A stretch of DNA of 64,000 bases from Labilibaculum sp. DW002 (GTDB lineage: Bacteria > Bacteroidota > Bacteroidia > Bacteroidales > Marinifilaceae): NCBI RefSeq assembly GCF_029029525.1, contig NZ_JAKJSC010000004.1, positions 62,001 to 126,000 on the forward strand, in the 5' to 3' direction. Below the pieces are notes generated by a model, which saw only the letters and a program-made list of their open reading frames with translations, searched no databases and was not told the DNA's origin. Below, piece by piece: positions 1 to 8,800 of this stretch. A program made the translations under genes and the position numbers. Position 1 is the first letter of the stretch, and each line of letters starts with the position of its first letter.

Positions 1-56
1 CGAACGGAAGTATTTCTTTGGCTCCTAACACATCAGTAATTTTAGAATTAAAATAA
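1..56 (+). CDS. 3' end of an upstream gene, possibly a glycoside hydrolase (partial)
   Basis: The frame starting at base 3 reads NGSISLAPNTSVILELK and stops at the TAA at 54-56. This tail resembles the C-terminal beta-sandwich end of amylase-type enzymes, where LAPnS-V-LEL endings are common. The GH31 gene follows 39 bases later on the same strand, so both are probably in one operon. The family call is an inference from 17 residues; only the existence of an open frame with a sensible end is seen. Confidence 0.45.
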   Translation, partial: NGSISLAPNTSVILELK

Positions 57-95
57 ATGTGATCTGGCGATCACAAGAACTATCAATCTCTGAAG

Positions 96-2501
96 ATGAC
101 GAATAAAATTGCCTTGTTTTTTTCTGTATTTCTGTTTGCAGTACTTGCTTCTTTTTCAGCATTTGCGCAAAACAGTCAGCGAGTATATCAATCTCATAAA
201 TTGAGTGAAGAAAAGTTGGAAGTAATGACCAATGAAGGAAATTACGAAATAAAATTCTACAATGATCAGATTGTAGAAACTGCCTTTATCCCGAAAGGGG
301 AAATGGGAATAGGAAAATCGCATGCAGTTGTTTTGGAGACTTGCACAGGTAGTTCGAACTTGATTGAGAATGAGAAAAGCATCGTTTATACTTCGAAAGG
401 TATTTCGGTTGCGATTTCAAAATTGCCTTTTAACATCAGCTATAGCTATAAAGGAAATGAATTAATTTCTGAAAAAAATGGATATGTAAAAACAGATTCT
501 ACCGAAAATATCGATTTTACAATTGAAAAAGATGAAGTGCTATTTGGTGGTGGTGCTCGTGTTTTGGGCATGAACAGAAGAGGAAATAGATTGCAATTAT
601 ACAATAGAGCTCACTATGGCTACGGTACCAGATCTGAATTGATGAATTACACCATGCCATTGGTGATCTCTTCTAAAAAATACGCGGTTCATTTTGATAA
701 TGCACCGATTGGCTATCTGGATTTGGATAGCGAAAATACCAATACACTGCGATACGAAAGTATTAGTGGTCGAAAAGTTTATCAGATTGTTGTTGGAGAT
801 ACTTGGGAAGATTTTACTTATGAATTTTCGAATTTAACTGGACGTCAGCCAATGTTGCCACGTTGGAGTTTTGGCAATTTTTCTAGTCGTTTTGGCTATC
901 ATTCGCAAAAAGAAACAGTCGAAACAATCGATCAGTTTCTGAAAGATTCCATTCCTGTTGATGCGATAATTCTGGACCTATTTTGGTTTGGAAAAGAGAT
1001 GAAAGGTGAGATGGGGAATTTGGCTTTTGAACAAGATTCATTTCCAAACCCAGAGAAAATGATTGCCGATTTGGACGCTAAAGGAGTAAAGACAATCCTG
1101 ATTACTGAGCCTTTTGTTCTAACCACATCAAAACGATGGGATGAGGCTGTAAAAGAAGAAGTTTTAGGAACCGATTCAATTGGAAATCCTTATACCTACG
1201 ATTTTTATTTTGGGAATACAGGTTTGATTGATGTGTTTAAGCCAAAAGCTATTAGTTGGTTTTGGAATATTTACAAAGGATTAGCCAACAAAGGCGTTGC
1301 TGGTTGGTGGGGCGATTTAGGAGAGCCAGAGGTTCATCCAACAGAGTTGAAGCATGTGAATGGTTCGGCCGATGAGGTGCATAATATTTACGGTCATTAT
1401 TGGGCAAAAATGGTTTTCGAAGGATATCAAAAAGATTTCCCTAATCAGCGTCCGTTTATTTTAATGAGAGCAGGAGCGGTAGGCTCGCAGCGTTATGGAA
1501 TGGTTCCATGGACAGGTGATGTAAGTCGCTCGTGGGATGGATTGAAGCCACAAACGGAGATTTCCTTGCAAATGGGCTTACAAGGAATTCCTTACATGCA
1601 TTCGGATTTGGGCGGTTTTGCAGGAGATAATTTAGATGATGAATTGTATACTCGTTGGTTGCAGTATGGTGTTTTTCAACCAATATTTCGACCACATGCA
1701 CAAGAAGAAGTGCCATCGGAACCTGTGTTTCGCGAACCGAAAACCAAAGCATTAGCAAAGAAATCTATCGAATTGAGATATCAGTTAATGCCTTACAATT
1801 ATTCGATTGCATTCGACAATAACCAGACGGGAATGCCTTTAATGCGTCCTCTGTTTTTCGAAGAGCAAGACAACAAAGAATTACTGCCTATTTCGGATAC
1901 ATACCTTTGGGGAGATGCTTTTTTAGTGTCGACCATTACGGATGCAGGATTGAAAGAAAAAGAAGTGTATATGCCTGCTAATTCGGTATGGTTCGATTTT
2001 GTGTCGGAGAAGAAATATGAAGGCGGCAAAAGCTATACGATTCAAACAAGAGAAGATCAGCTTCCTGTATTTGTACGTGGAGGTTCTTTTATTCCAATGA
2101 TGAATGGAATGCTAAATACAAGAGCTTATTCACTTAATAATTTGGAACTGCATTACTATCACAACAAATCAATTGTTGAAAGTAAAGGTCATTTGTATAA
2201 TGATGATGGAGAAACGCCTAATGCTTTTGAAAAAGGACAGTATGAATTGCTAAATTTTGTGTCAGAGACATCTAATTCGAAATTGAATTTAGCGCTTACT
2301 ACAGAAATGGGTAAGGCTTTCAAAGCAAGTGAAAAAGTGATTAATTGGGTAATTCATAACATTCGTAAGGAGCCTAAAAAAGTATTTTTAGGAAAGAAAA
2401 AGATAGAATTTACTTGGAGTAAAAAATCAAATACAATCCACTTTAGAGCTAAAGTAGGAGCAGACGGAAATCAATTTATCACCATAAAACTAGCCAAATA
2501 A
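96..2501 (+). CDS. Secreted GH31 alpha-glucosidase
   Basis: An 801-residue glycoside hydrolase family 31 enzyme that should release glucose from the non-reducing ends of maltooligosaccharides or isomaltose-type glucans. Residues 1-24 are a signal peptide ending at SAFAQ. An N-terminal galactose-mutarotase-like domain is followed by the (beta/alpha)8 barrel. The nucleophile motif WWGDLGEPEVHP places the catalytic Asp at D407, and PWTGDVSRSW gives the acid/base D475. A C-terminal beta domain follows. The TAA overlaps the ATG of the next amylase by one base (TAATG), so translation is probably coupled. Alpha-xylosidase activity is possible within the family, but the GH13 neighbours favour glucan breakdown in the periplasm. 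Confidence 0.93.
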   Translation: MTNKIALFFSVFLFAVLASFSAFAQNSQRVYQSHKLSEEKLEVMTNEGNYEIKFYNDQIVETAFIPKGEMGIGKSHAVVLETCTGSSNLIENEKSIVYTSKGISVAISKLPFNISYSYKGNELISEKNGYVKTDSTENIDFTIEKDEVLFGGGARVLGMNRRGNRLQLYNRAHYGYGTRSELMNYTMPLVISSKKYAVHFDNAPIGYLDLDSENTNTLRYESISGRKVYQIVVGDTWEDFTYEFSNLTGRQPMLPRWSFGNFSSRFGYHSQKETVETIDQFLKDSIPVDAIILDLFWFGKEMKGEMGNLAFEQDSFPNPEKMIADLDAKGVKTILITEPFVLTTSKRWDEAVKEEVLGTDSIGNPYTYDFYFGNTGLIDVFKPKAISWFWNIYKGLANKGVAGWWGDLGEPEVHPTELKHVNGSADEVHNIYGHYWAKMVFEGYQKDFPNQRPFILMRAGAVGSQRYGMVPWTGDVSRSWDGLKPQTEISLQMGLQGIPYMHSDLGGFAGDNLDDELYTRWLQYGVFQPIFRPHAQEEVPSEPVFREPKTKALAKKSIELRYQLMPYNYSIAFDNNQTGMPLMRPLFFEEQDNKELLPISDTYLWGDAFLVSTITDAGLKEKEVYMPANSVWFDFVSEKKYEGGKSYTIQTREDQLPVFVRGGSFIPMMNGMLNTRAYSLNNLELHYYHNKSIVESKGHLYNDDGETPNAFEKGQYELLNFVSETSNSKLNLALTTEMGKAFKASEKVINWVIHNIRKEPKKVFLGKKKIEFTWSKKSNTIHFRAKVGADGNQFITIKLAK

Positions 2502-4153
2502 TGAAAAGATTAGGATTTAGCCTATACGTAGCTTTGCTGATATTATTATCAGCATGTGCAACATCGGAAAAGGAAGTGGCAGAAAAAGACAAGCCATTTG
2601 TGTGGGAAGGAGCTAACTTGTACTTCTTATTAACTGACCGTTTTAACAATGGAACAACAGATAATGATGTAAACTTTGAGCGTGAATTACCAACTGGGAA
2701 ATTAAGAGGTTTCGAAGGTGGAGATATTAAAGGAATTACCCAGAAAATAAGAGAAGGATACTTTACGGATTTAGGTATTAATGCCATTTGGTTTACGCCA
2801 ATTACTGAGCAAATTCATGGATCGGTTGACGAAGGAACTGGAAATACTTATGGTTTTCATGGGTATTGGGCAAAAGATTGGACTGCTTTAGATCCAAATT
2901 TCGGAACAATGGACGACTTGGCTGAATTAGTAGCAGTAGCCCATTCGAGAGGAATTCGCATTGTGATGGATGCAGTAATTAATCATACAGGACCAGCAAC
3001 AGAAAAAGATCCTGCTTGGGAAGAAGGATGGGTACGAACAGGTCCAACTTGCACTTATCAAAACTTTAAAACAACTGCAGAGTGTACTTTAACAGATAAT
3101 TTACCAGACATTAAAACAGAAAGTACTCTAGAAGTAACTGTGCCTAAAAGTTTAGCTGAGAAGTGGAAAAACGAAGGAAGATATGAGCAAGAAATGAAAG
3201 AATTAGATGAATTCTTTGCTCGTACAGGATATCCGCGTACGCCAAAATACCATATGATTAAATGGTTGTGCGATTACATTATCGAATTTGGTATTGATGG
3301 TTATCGTGCAGATACAGTAAAGCATACGGAAGAATCGGTTTGGGGAGATTTTCGTAAAGAGTGCGAATATGCATTCCAATTGTGGAAGAAAAACAATCCT
3401 GAAAAAGTGTTGGATGATAATGAATTCTACTCGGTTGCAGAAATATATGGATACAATATTAGTCATAAATTTGCTTACAGTTTTGGCGATAAACAAGTAA
3501 ATTATTATGCAAATGGCTTTACTGATTTGATCAATTTTGAATTTAAATACAATGCACAAAATTCATATGAAGAATTGTTCTCGAATTATTCTGAAATCCT
3601 TCAAGGTGATTTAAAAGGTCATGGGATACTAAATTATTTGACTTCGCATGACGATGGATCTCCATTCGATGCCAAAAGAGAAAGAAGTTTCGAATCAGCA
3701 AATAAATTGTTGTTGTGCCCAGGAACTTCTCAAGTGTACTATGGCGATGAGTCAGCTCGTCCATTAGTAATTGAAGGAACTGTTGGCGATGCAACGCTAC
3801 GTTCGTTCATGAATTGGGAGCAAATTGTAAGCGATAAAAATACACAAACTGTTTTGAACCATTGGCAAAAGTTAGGTCAGTTTCGAAGAGATCATCCAGC
3901 TGTGGGAGCAGGAGTTCATAAGATGCTTTCGGAAACTCCATATGTTTTTAGTAGAACTTATAACAACATGGAATTGCAAGATCAGGTTTTTGTTGGTTTG
4001 GATTTACCAATAGGGAAAAAGGAATTGACAATTGAAGGCTTGGAGAACGGAACAAAATTGCATGATGCTTATTCTGGGGAGATTGTAAAGGTGAAAAACG
4101 GAAAAGTAAGTTTCGATACAGAATTTGATATTGTATTATTAGAACTCTTGTAA
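2501..4153 (+). CDS. GH13 alpha-amylase lipoprotein
   Basis: A 550-residue GH13 alpha-amylase. The N-terminus MKRLGFSLYVALLILLSACA is a lipoprotein signal with lipid-bearing C19, so the enzyme is membrane anchored, and may be surface exposed. The barrel carries the usual GH13 regions: DAVINH, then GIDGYRADTV with nucleophile D271, VAEIYGYN with acid E314, and TSHDDGSP with the transition-state Asp. The short C-terminal domain is beta-sandwich-like. It starts one base inside the GH31 stop codon. Substrate is inferred as starch or long alpha-1,4-glucan from family and neighbours. Confidence 0.92.
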   Translation: MKRLGFSLYVALLILLSACATSEKEVAEKDKPFVWEGANLYFLLTDRFNNGTTDNDVNFERELPTGKLRGFEGGDIKGITQKIREGYFTDLGINAIWFTPITEQIHGSVDEGTGNTYGFHGYWAKDWTALDPNFGTMDDLAELVAVAHSRGIRIVMDAVINHTGPATEKDPAWEEGWVRTGPTCTYQNFKTTAECTLTDNLPDIKTESTLEVTVPKSLAEKWKNEGRYEQEMKELDEFFARTGYPRTPKYHMIKWLCDYIIEFGIDGYRADTVKHTEESVWGDFRKECEYAFQLWKKNNPEKVLDDNEFYSVAEIYGYNISHKFAYSFGDKQVNYYANGFTDLINFEFKYNAQNSYEELFSNYSEILQGDLKGHGILNYLTSHDDGSPFDAKRERSFESANKLLLCPGTSQVYYGDESARPLVIEGTVGDATLRSFMNWEQIVSDKNTQTVLNHWQKLGQFRRDHPAVGAGVHKMLSETPYVFSRTYNNMELQDQVFVGLDLPIGKKELTIEGLENGTKLHDAYSGEIVKVKNGKVSFDTEFDIVLLELL

Positions 4154-4234
4154 AATCTAGGATATAACCCTAAACCCCTAAAAGGGTAAAGAGTTAATAC
4201 AGAACACACAAACTAATCATCTAAATAAATAGCA

Positions 4235-5611
4235 ATGAAGAAATTGAATCAGATTGTTTTGGGTATGGCTGTTTTAGCAGGAATGCTTGCTGGCTGCCAA
4301 AACAAACCAGCAGCGAAAGCTGTTGCTGAAGAAATGAAAACTGAAAAGCCTTTAGAATGGAGCCGTAATGCCAATATTTACGAGGTGAACATTCGTCAAT
4401 ATACACCAGAAGGAACGCTTAATGCTTTCGCCAAACATATGCCTCGCTTAAAGGAAATGGGCGTGGATATTCTTTGGTTAATGCCGGTTTATCCTATTTC
4501 GGAGAAGAACCGTAAAGGAAGCATGGGATCGTATTACGCTGTTGCAGACTATCAAGCTGTGAATCCGGAGTTTGGTACTATGGACGATTTGAAAAGTTTG
4601 GTAAAGCAAGCTCACGATATGGGTATGAAAGTGATTCTCGACTGGGTGGCTAACCATACAGGTTGGGATAATATAATCATGAAAGATCATAAAGACTGGT
4701 ACACTCAGAACGAAAAGGGTGAGATTGTAATTCCTGAAGGAACAGACTGGAGCGATACGGCTGATTTGAACTACGAGAATCAGGAAATGCGTAAGTATAT
4801 GATCGAATCCTTAAAGTTTTGGTTGACCAATGCCGATGTTGACGGATTCCGTTGCGATGTTGCAGGAATGGTTCCTACCGATTTTTGGGAAGCGGCTCGT
4901 AAAGAACTGGACGCTGTGAAGCCTGTATTCATGCTGGCCGAAGATGGCGGACATGAGCTATTGGAAAATGCCTTTGACATGGGATATGGATGGGATTTTC
5001 ACCATATTATGAACGATGTGGTAAAAGGAAAGAAAACAGCCAACGATATGGAAGCTTTCTTTACGAAGATCGATACCGTTTTCCCTGCTGACTCATACCT
5101 TATGAATTTCATTACCAACCACGACGAGAATTCGTGGAATGGCACTATAGAAGAGCGAATGGGCGAAGGTGGTAAAGCATTTGCCGTACTAACCTTCACT
5201 ATGCCGGGTATGCCATTAATTTACAGTGGACAAGAAGCTGGTATGAACAAGCGTTTGAAGTTCTTTGAGAAAGATGAGATTGATTGGAGCAATGAAACCC
5301 TTGCACCTTTCTACAAGCAATTATTGTCTTTAAAGAGCTCAAATAAGGCATTGCAAAATGGTATAAAAGGTGGAAAGATTGTACGAATTCCATCGGATAA
5401 AAATGAAGCAGTTTATGCCTTTACTCGTGAGGCAGAAGGAAACAAAGTTATTGTGATTTTGAACCTGGGCAAAGAGCCAGTTAAAGCGACATTGGAAATG
5501 GATGCAAATGCAGGCAACTATGCTTGTTATAAAGATGGAAACAAACACGATTTGGCTGCTAAGCTTGCAGTAGATATGAAAGCTTGGGAGTATAGAGTAT
5601 ACGTGAAGTAG
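4235..5611 (+). CDS. GH13 alpha-amylase lipoprotein (second copy)
   Basis: A 458-residue GH13 enzyme with lipobox LAGC (C21). Conserved regions are DWVANHTGWD, DGFRCDVAGM with nucleophile D208, LAEDGG with acid E236, and ITNHDENSW. It is shorter than its upstream neighbour and shares only the catalytic motifs, so the two are not recent duplicates. An 81-base spacer separates them. A G+C-rich hairpin with a T-run (5658-5680) follows the stop and ends the operon. Likely an alpha-amylase or maltodextrin glucosidase; exact specificity cannot be read from the sequence. Confidence 0.91.
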   Translation: MKKLNQIVLGMAVLAGMLAGCQNKPAAKAVAEEMKTEKPLEWSRNANIYEVNIRQYTPEGTLNAFAKHMPRLKEMGVDILWLMPVYPISEKNRKGSMGSYYAVADYQAVNPEFGTMDDLKSLVKQAHDMGMKVILDWVANHTGWDNIIMKDHKDWYTQNEKGEIVIPEGTDWSDTADLNYENQEMRKYMIESLKFWLTNADVDGFRCDVAGMVPTDFWEAARKELDAVKPVFMLAEDGGHELLENAFDMGYGWDFHHIMNDVVKGKKTANDMEAFFTKIDTVFPADSYLMNFITNHDENSWNGTIEERMGEGGKAFAVLTFTMPGMPLIYSGQEAGMNKRLKFFEKDEIDWSNETLAPFYKQLLSLKSSNKALQNGIKGGKIVRIPSDKNEAVYAFTREAEGNKVIVILNLGKEPVKATLEMDANAGNYACYKDGNKHDLAAKLAVDMKAWEYRVYVK

Positions 5612-5657
5612 TAAAACCGATTTCCGTTTGTTCGGAAAACCAATATCCCAATGAAAG

Positions 5658-5680
5658 GCCGCTTTTTAGCGGCTTTTCTA
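5658..5680 (+). terminator. Terminator after the amylase operon
   Basis: GCCGC and GCGGC pair around a TTTTTA loop, followed by TTTTCTATTTT. It lies between the amylase stop codon and the converging LytTR gene. Confidence 0.8.
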
Positions 5681-5700
5681 TTTTAGAGATTATTTGTGAC

Positions 5701-6426
5701 TTAAGTAATGGAGTTTTCTTCCAGAGTGCTAATAACCGTTGTTTTGTAGTTTCTGCCAATTGGAATTTGATTGTTGTTTATTCCAATAATTGTTGAAGAA
5801 TAAGTCTCAATTTTATTGATCGCGATAACAAATGATCTATGAACTCTTAAAAAGTTGCTTTCTGGCAGTTTCTCTTGAATGTTGGTGATGGTATTAAGGG
5901 TTACAATTTCTTTGTCATTTTCCAGATAAATTGACACGTAGTTTCTTTGACTCTCAATGAAAAGGATCTCGTGAAGAAAGACTTTAACCATTTTCTTATC
6001 CGATTTAACAAAAATGAATGGTTGATCTGTTAAGATTGATTCCTTTTTCTCCGTGATTTGATAATCATGTTTTTTAAGCTTGAAATATCTATTGACAGCC
6101 TTAATAAACCTTCCAAATGGAATAGGCTTAATTAAGTAATCCAAGGCTTCTAATTCAAAACCTTCAACAGCAAATTCTGAGTAGGCTGTTGTGAAAATAA
6201 CGGTTGGTGGATTAGAAATATTCTTGAGCAATTGAATTCCAGTTAAACCTGGCATTTGGATATCCAGAAATAACAAATCAATTTGTTTTGTATTTAAAAT
6301 AGACAAAGCTTCCACGGCACTTTTGCATTTGCCCTCTAGCTGTAAATAATCAATTCGATTAATATATTCTTCAATTACATCTTGAGCTAAATCTTCATCA
6401 TCAACGATTAAACATTTTATATTCAT
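5701..6426 (-). CDS. LytTR-family response regulator
   Basis: A 241-residue regulator with an N-terminal receiver (acidic pair VDDED, phosphoacceptor D55 in LFLDIQMPG, conserved Lys in YLIKPI) and a C-terminal LytTR DNA-binding domain from about residue 135 (FVKSDKKMVKVFLHEILFIE). Its start overlaps the end of the histidine kinase gene by 4 bases, so the two are co-translated and form a two-component pair. It lies between two starch-degrading operons, which suggests but does not prove that it controls them; no SusR-type regulator is visible. Confidence 0.93.
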   Translation of the reverse strand: MNIKCLIVDDEDLAQDVIEEYINRIDYLQLEGKCKSAVEALSILNTKQIDLLFLDIQMPGLTGIQLLKNISNPPTVIFTTAYSEFAVEGFELEALDYLIKPIPFGRFIKAVNRYFKLKKHDYQITEKKESILTDQPFIFVKSDKKMVKVFLHEILFIESQRNYVSIYLENDKEIVTLNTITNIQEKLPESNFLRVHRSFVIAINKIETYSSTIIGINNNQIPIGRNYKTTVISTLEENSIT

Positions 6427-7517
6427 TGCAACTTCAAATTTAAATGCACATTATACGATTCCTCAGTCGACTCAATTTTTAAATCATGACTTTCAGGGTA
6501 AATTAAAGATAACCTCCTTTTTACAGTTTGCAAACCAATACCACCTACAATTGAATCCTGATCTGAACTTGAATCAGGCACACTATTTTCTATTTTAAGA
6601 ACTAAATTCTTATTCTTAAGACCAATTTCAATCGTAATCCAAGCTTGTCCATCAAATCCTTTCGTACTATGCTTAAAGGCGTTTTCTATAAATGGTAGAA
6701 TAATCATAGGAGCAATACGATTTGTGCTGATATCTCCCCAAATGTTTAAGCTCAAATCTATTCGATTGCCATAACGAATTTTTTCCAAGTCCAAATAGCT
6801 TTTTATACAATCAATCTCCTTCGTTAAATCTACTCGGGTAGAAGTGGTTTCGTAAAGCATGTATCGTAATAAGTCCGATAGTTTTAGAATTACATCTAAG
6901 GATTGATCTGATTTTTTTAAGATTAAGGAGTACAAGCTATTTAGAGTATTAAACAGAAAATGTGGCTGTACCTGATTTTTTAAAAAGATCAATTCAGCTT
7001 CTAATTTTTCTCGCTGAAGTATTTGTTCGTGCTGTTGAATTTTCGCCAAATATTCCATTGTTTTCACAGTCATGGGTAACATTAAAACCGAACCTAAATT
7101 AACTGCACTTCTCACAATTTGAGAAAATGAGAAGGTTGGAGCTTTTTCCCAATTAGGAAAAAAGTACTCTACAATAACCAGATTATCAATTATGCGTTGA
7201 AGAATGGCTGTGAAAGAAACAATTAAGACAAAAGCACAAAGAAAAAGCCATACTTTTCTTTTAAACAATAGTCGTGGATAGAGGTAATAAATGACAGTAT
7301 AAACCAAAAAGATTTTAACAGGTAAATTAATCAGTTCTACCTTAATGGTTTTAAGATAATTTGCATCGTAAGTTCCCCATGCGTAAGCAAAGAATAGCAC
7401 AAAAAGAATCCAATAAGATAGGTGTTGTACAGCTCTATTATTAATAATATAGGAAAGCCATTTGTTATCGGATGTTATGATTTGCATTTGTGAGCAGATA
7501 AAATTGGTAATATACAT
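6423..7517 (-). CDS. LytS-type membrane sensor histidine kinase
   Basis: A 364-residue histidine kinase of the His_kinase (LytS/YehU) family. Four hydrophobic segments lie between about residues 30 and 155, followed by a short coiled coil (KIQQHEQILQREKLEAELIF). The phosphorylation box QVQPHFLFNTLNSL has its His near residue 184. The C-terminal ATPase domain has IILPFIENAFKHS (N box) and GIGLQTVKRRL (G box). No periplasmic sensor domain of size is present, so the signal is probably sensed in the membrane. A second ATG at residue 11 is a possible start. Partner of the LytTR regulator downstream. Confidence 0.92.
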   Translation of the reverse strand: MYITNFICSQMQIITSDNKWLSYIINNRAVQHLSYWILFVLFFAYAWGTYDANYLKTIKVELINLPVKIFLVYTVIYYLYPRLLFKRKVWLFLCAFVLIVSFTAILQRIIDNLVIVEYFFPNWEKAPTFSFSQIVRSAVNLGSVLMLPMTVKTMEYLAKIQQHEQILQREKLEAELIFLKNQVQPHFLFNTLNSLYSLILKKSDQSLDVILKLSDLLRYMLYETTSTRVDLTKEIDCIKSYLDLEKIRYGNRIDLSLNIWGDISTNRIAPMIILPFIENAFKHSTKGFDGQAWITIEIGLKNKNLVLKIENSVPDSSSDQDSIVGGIGLQTVKRRLSLIYPESHDLKIESTEESYNVHLNLKLQ

Positions 7518-7852
7518 ATGTAAGGGATTTTAGTGCATTTTGCAAATTATAGCACGGTTTAAACTTGCCGAAAGGATGGATTAATGCTTTGCAAGGACGA
7601 AATACGTTTAAAGGAATCACTGGGATTCCATAAATATCCATCATTACGCTTGAAATATTATCTAGATTATTAGAACTTGAAGAGGAAATAGTGGGTTTTT
7701 GGAAGGATTTAATACGATCATTCGTACGAATTACATTCTTTTAGATACCAACAACCGATCGTTAAGGATACTTGTAAGCCTTAAAATTATTTGTTCTTCT
7801 GAATAGTTTATAATATTGTTTGTAGATCTTATTTGTTGATTTTAAAATAATT
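7518..7852. other. Intergenic region between divergent genes, no gene seen
   Basis: These 335 bases separate the histidine kinase (reverse) from the esterase (forward) and should hold both promoters. The stretch near 7811-7840 contains TTG- and TTTG-rich sequence but no clean TAnnTTTG box at good spacing. No RNA gene, repeat or terminator was recognised. Confidence 0.5.
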
Positions 7853-8788
7853 ATGGATATGAGAAAATTAGGAATGATCACACTGTTATTATTTATAGGC
7901 TTTATAGGCAATTCACAGAATAAAGGAAATGTGATTGGTACCATTGATGAATACCCAGATTTTCAATCGAAGTATGTCACCATGCGTAATGTTGACGTTT
8001 GGTTGCCTGAAGGTTATTCTGAGACACATAAATATTCCGTTTTGTACATGCACGATGGACAGATGTTATATGATCCTGAAAAATCATGGAATAAGCAAGC
8101 TTGGGATGTCGATAATGTTGCCACAGAATTATTAAAAGCTAATAAGATAAAGGATTTTATAGTTGTTGGTATTTGGAATGGTGGGCAAACAAGGCATATC
8201 GATTATTTTCCGCAAAAACCGTTTGAAGATTTATCGCAAACCGAAAAGGATACTGTAAATGCTCAGTTGAAAAGATCGAGTAGGACAAATGAGATTTTTA
8301 AACCTGTATCCGACAATTATCTTAAATTTATTGTAAAAGAATTAAAACCGTTCATCGATAAAAAGTATTCCGTACATACCAAGAAGGAAAATACTTTTAT
8401 AATGGGAAGTAGCATGGGCGGATTGATATCCATGTATGCCATTTGCGAGTATCCAAATATCTTTGGTGGGGCAGCTTGTTTGTCAACGCATTGGGTTGGA
8501 ACATTTACATTGGATAATAATCCTGTGCCGAATGCATTTATTAATTATTTGAGCGAAAATTTACCAAATCCTAGAGGGCATAAAATCTACTTCGATTGTG
8601 GCGATCAAACTTTGGATGCTTTGTATCCTGCCATACAGGAAAAAGTAGATGCGGTAATGACTGCAAAAGGATACGATGATACCAATTGGATGACTAAGTT
8701 TTTTCCGGGAGAGAACCACAGTGAAAATGCTTGGAATAAAAGATTGAATATTCCCTTGGAATTCATTTTAGGAAAAAACGAAAAATAA
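7853..8788 (+). CDS. Secreted esterase-family alpha/beta hydrolase
   Basis: A 311-residue enterochelin-esterase-like (esterase D) alpha/beta hydrolase. A signal peptide covers about residues 1-21 (MITLLLFIGFIGNSQ). The nucleophile elbow is GSSMGGLISMY; the acid is probably in FDCGDQTLD and the His in FPGENHSENAW. The domain also shows YMHDGQMLYD, typical of the family. It precedes the neopullulanase by 12 bases in the same operon, so it may remove acyl groups from glycans or process another locus substrate. The substrate itself is unknown. Confidence 0.85.
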   Translation: MDMRKLGMITLLLFIGFIGNSQNKGNVIGTIDEYPDFQSKYVTMRNVDVWLPEGYSETHKYSVLYMHDGQMLYDPEKSWNKQAWDVDNVATELLKANKIKDFIVVGIWNGGQTRHIDYFPQKPFEDLSQTEKDTVNAQLKRSSRTNEIFKPVSDNYLKFIVKELKPFIDKKYSVHTKKENTFIMGSSMGGLISMYAICEYPNIFGGAACLSTHWVGTFTLDNNPVPNAFINYLSENLPNPRGHKIYFDCGDQTLDALYPAIQEKVDAVMTAKGYDDTNWMTKFFPGENHSENAWNKRLNIPLEFILGKNEK

Positions 8789-8800
8789 AAATATTTACAT

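Noticed and set aside
5738-5753. TTGTTTTGTAGTTTC match
   Set aside because: It lies inside the LytTR coding sequence in the opposite direction; most likely chance.
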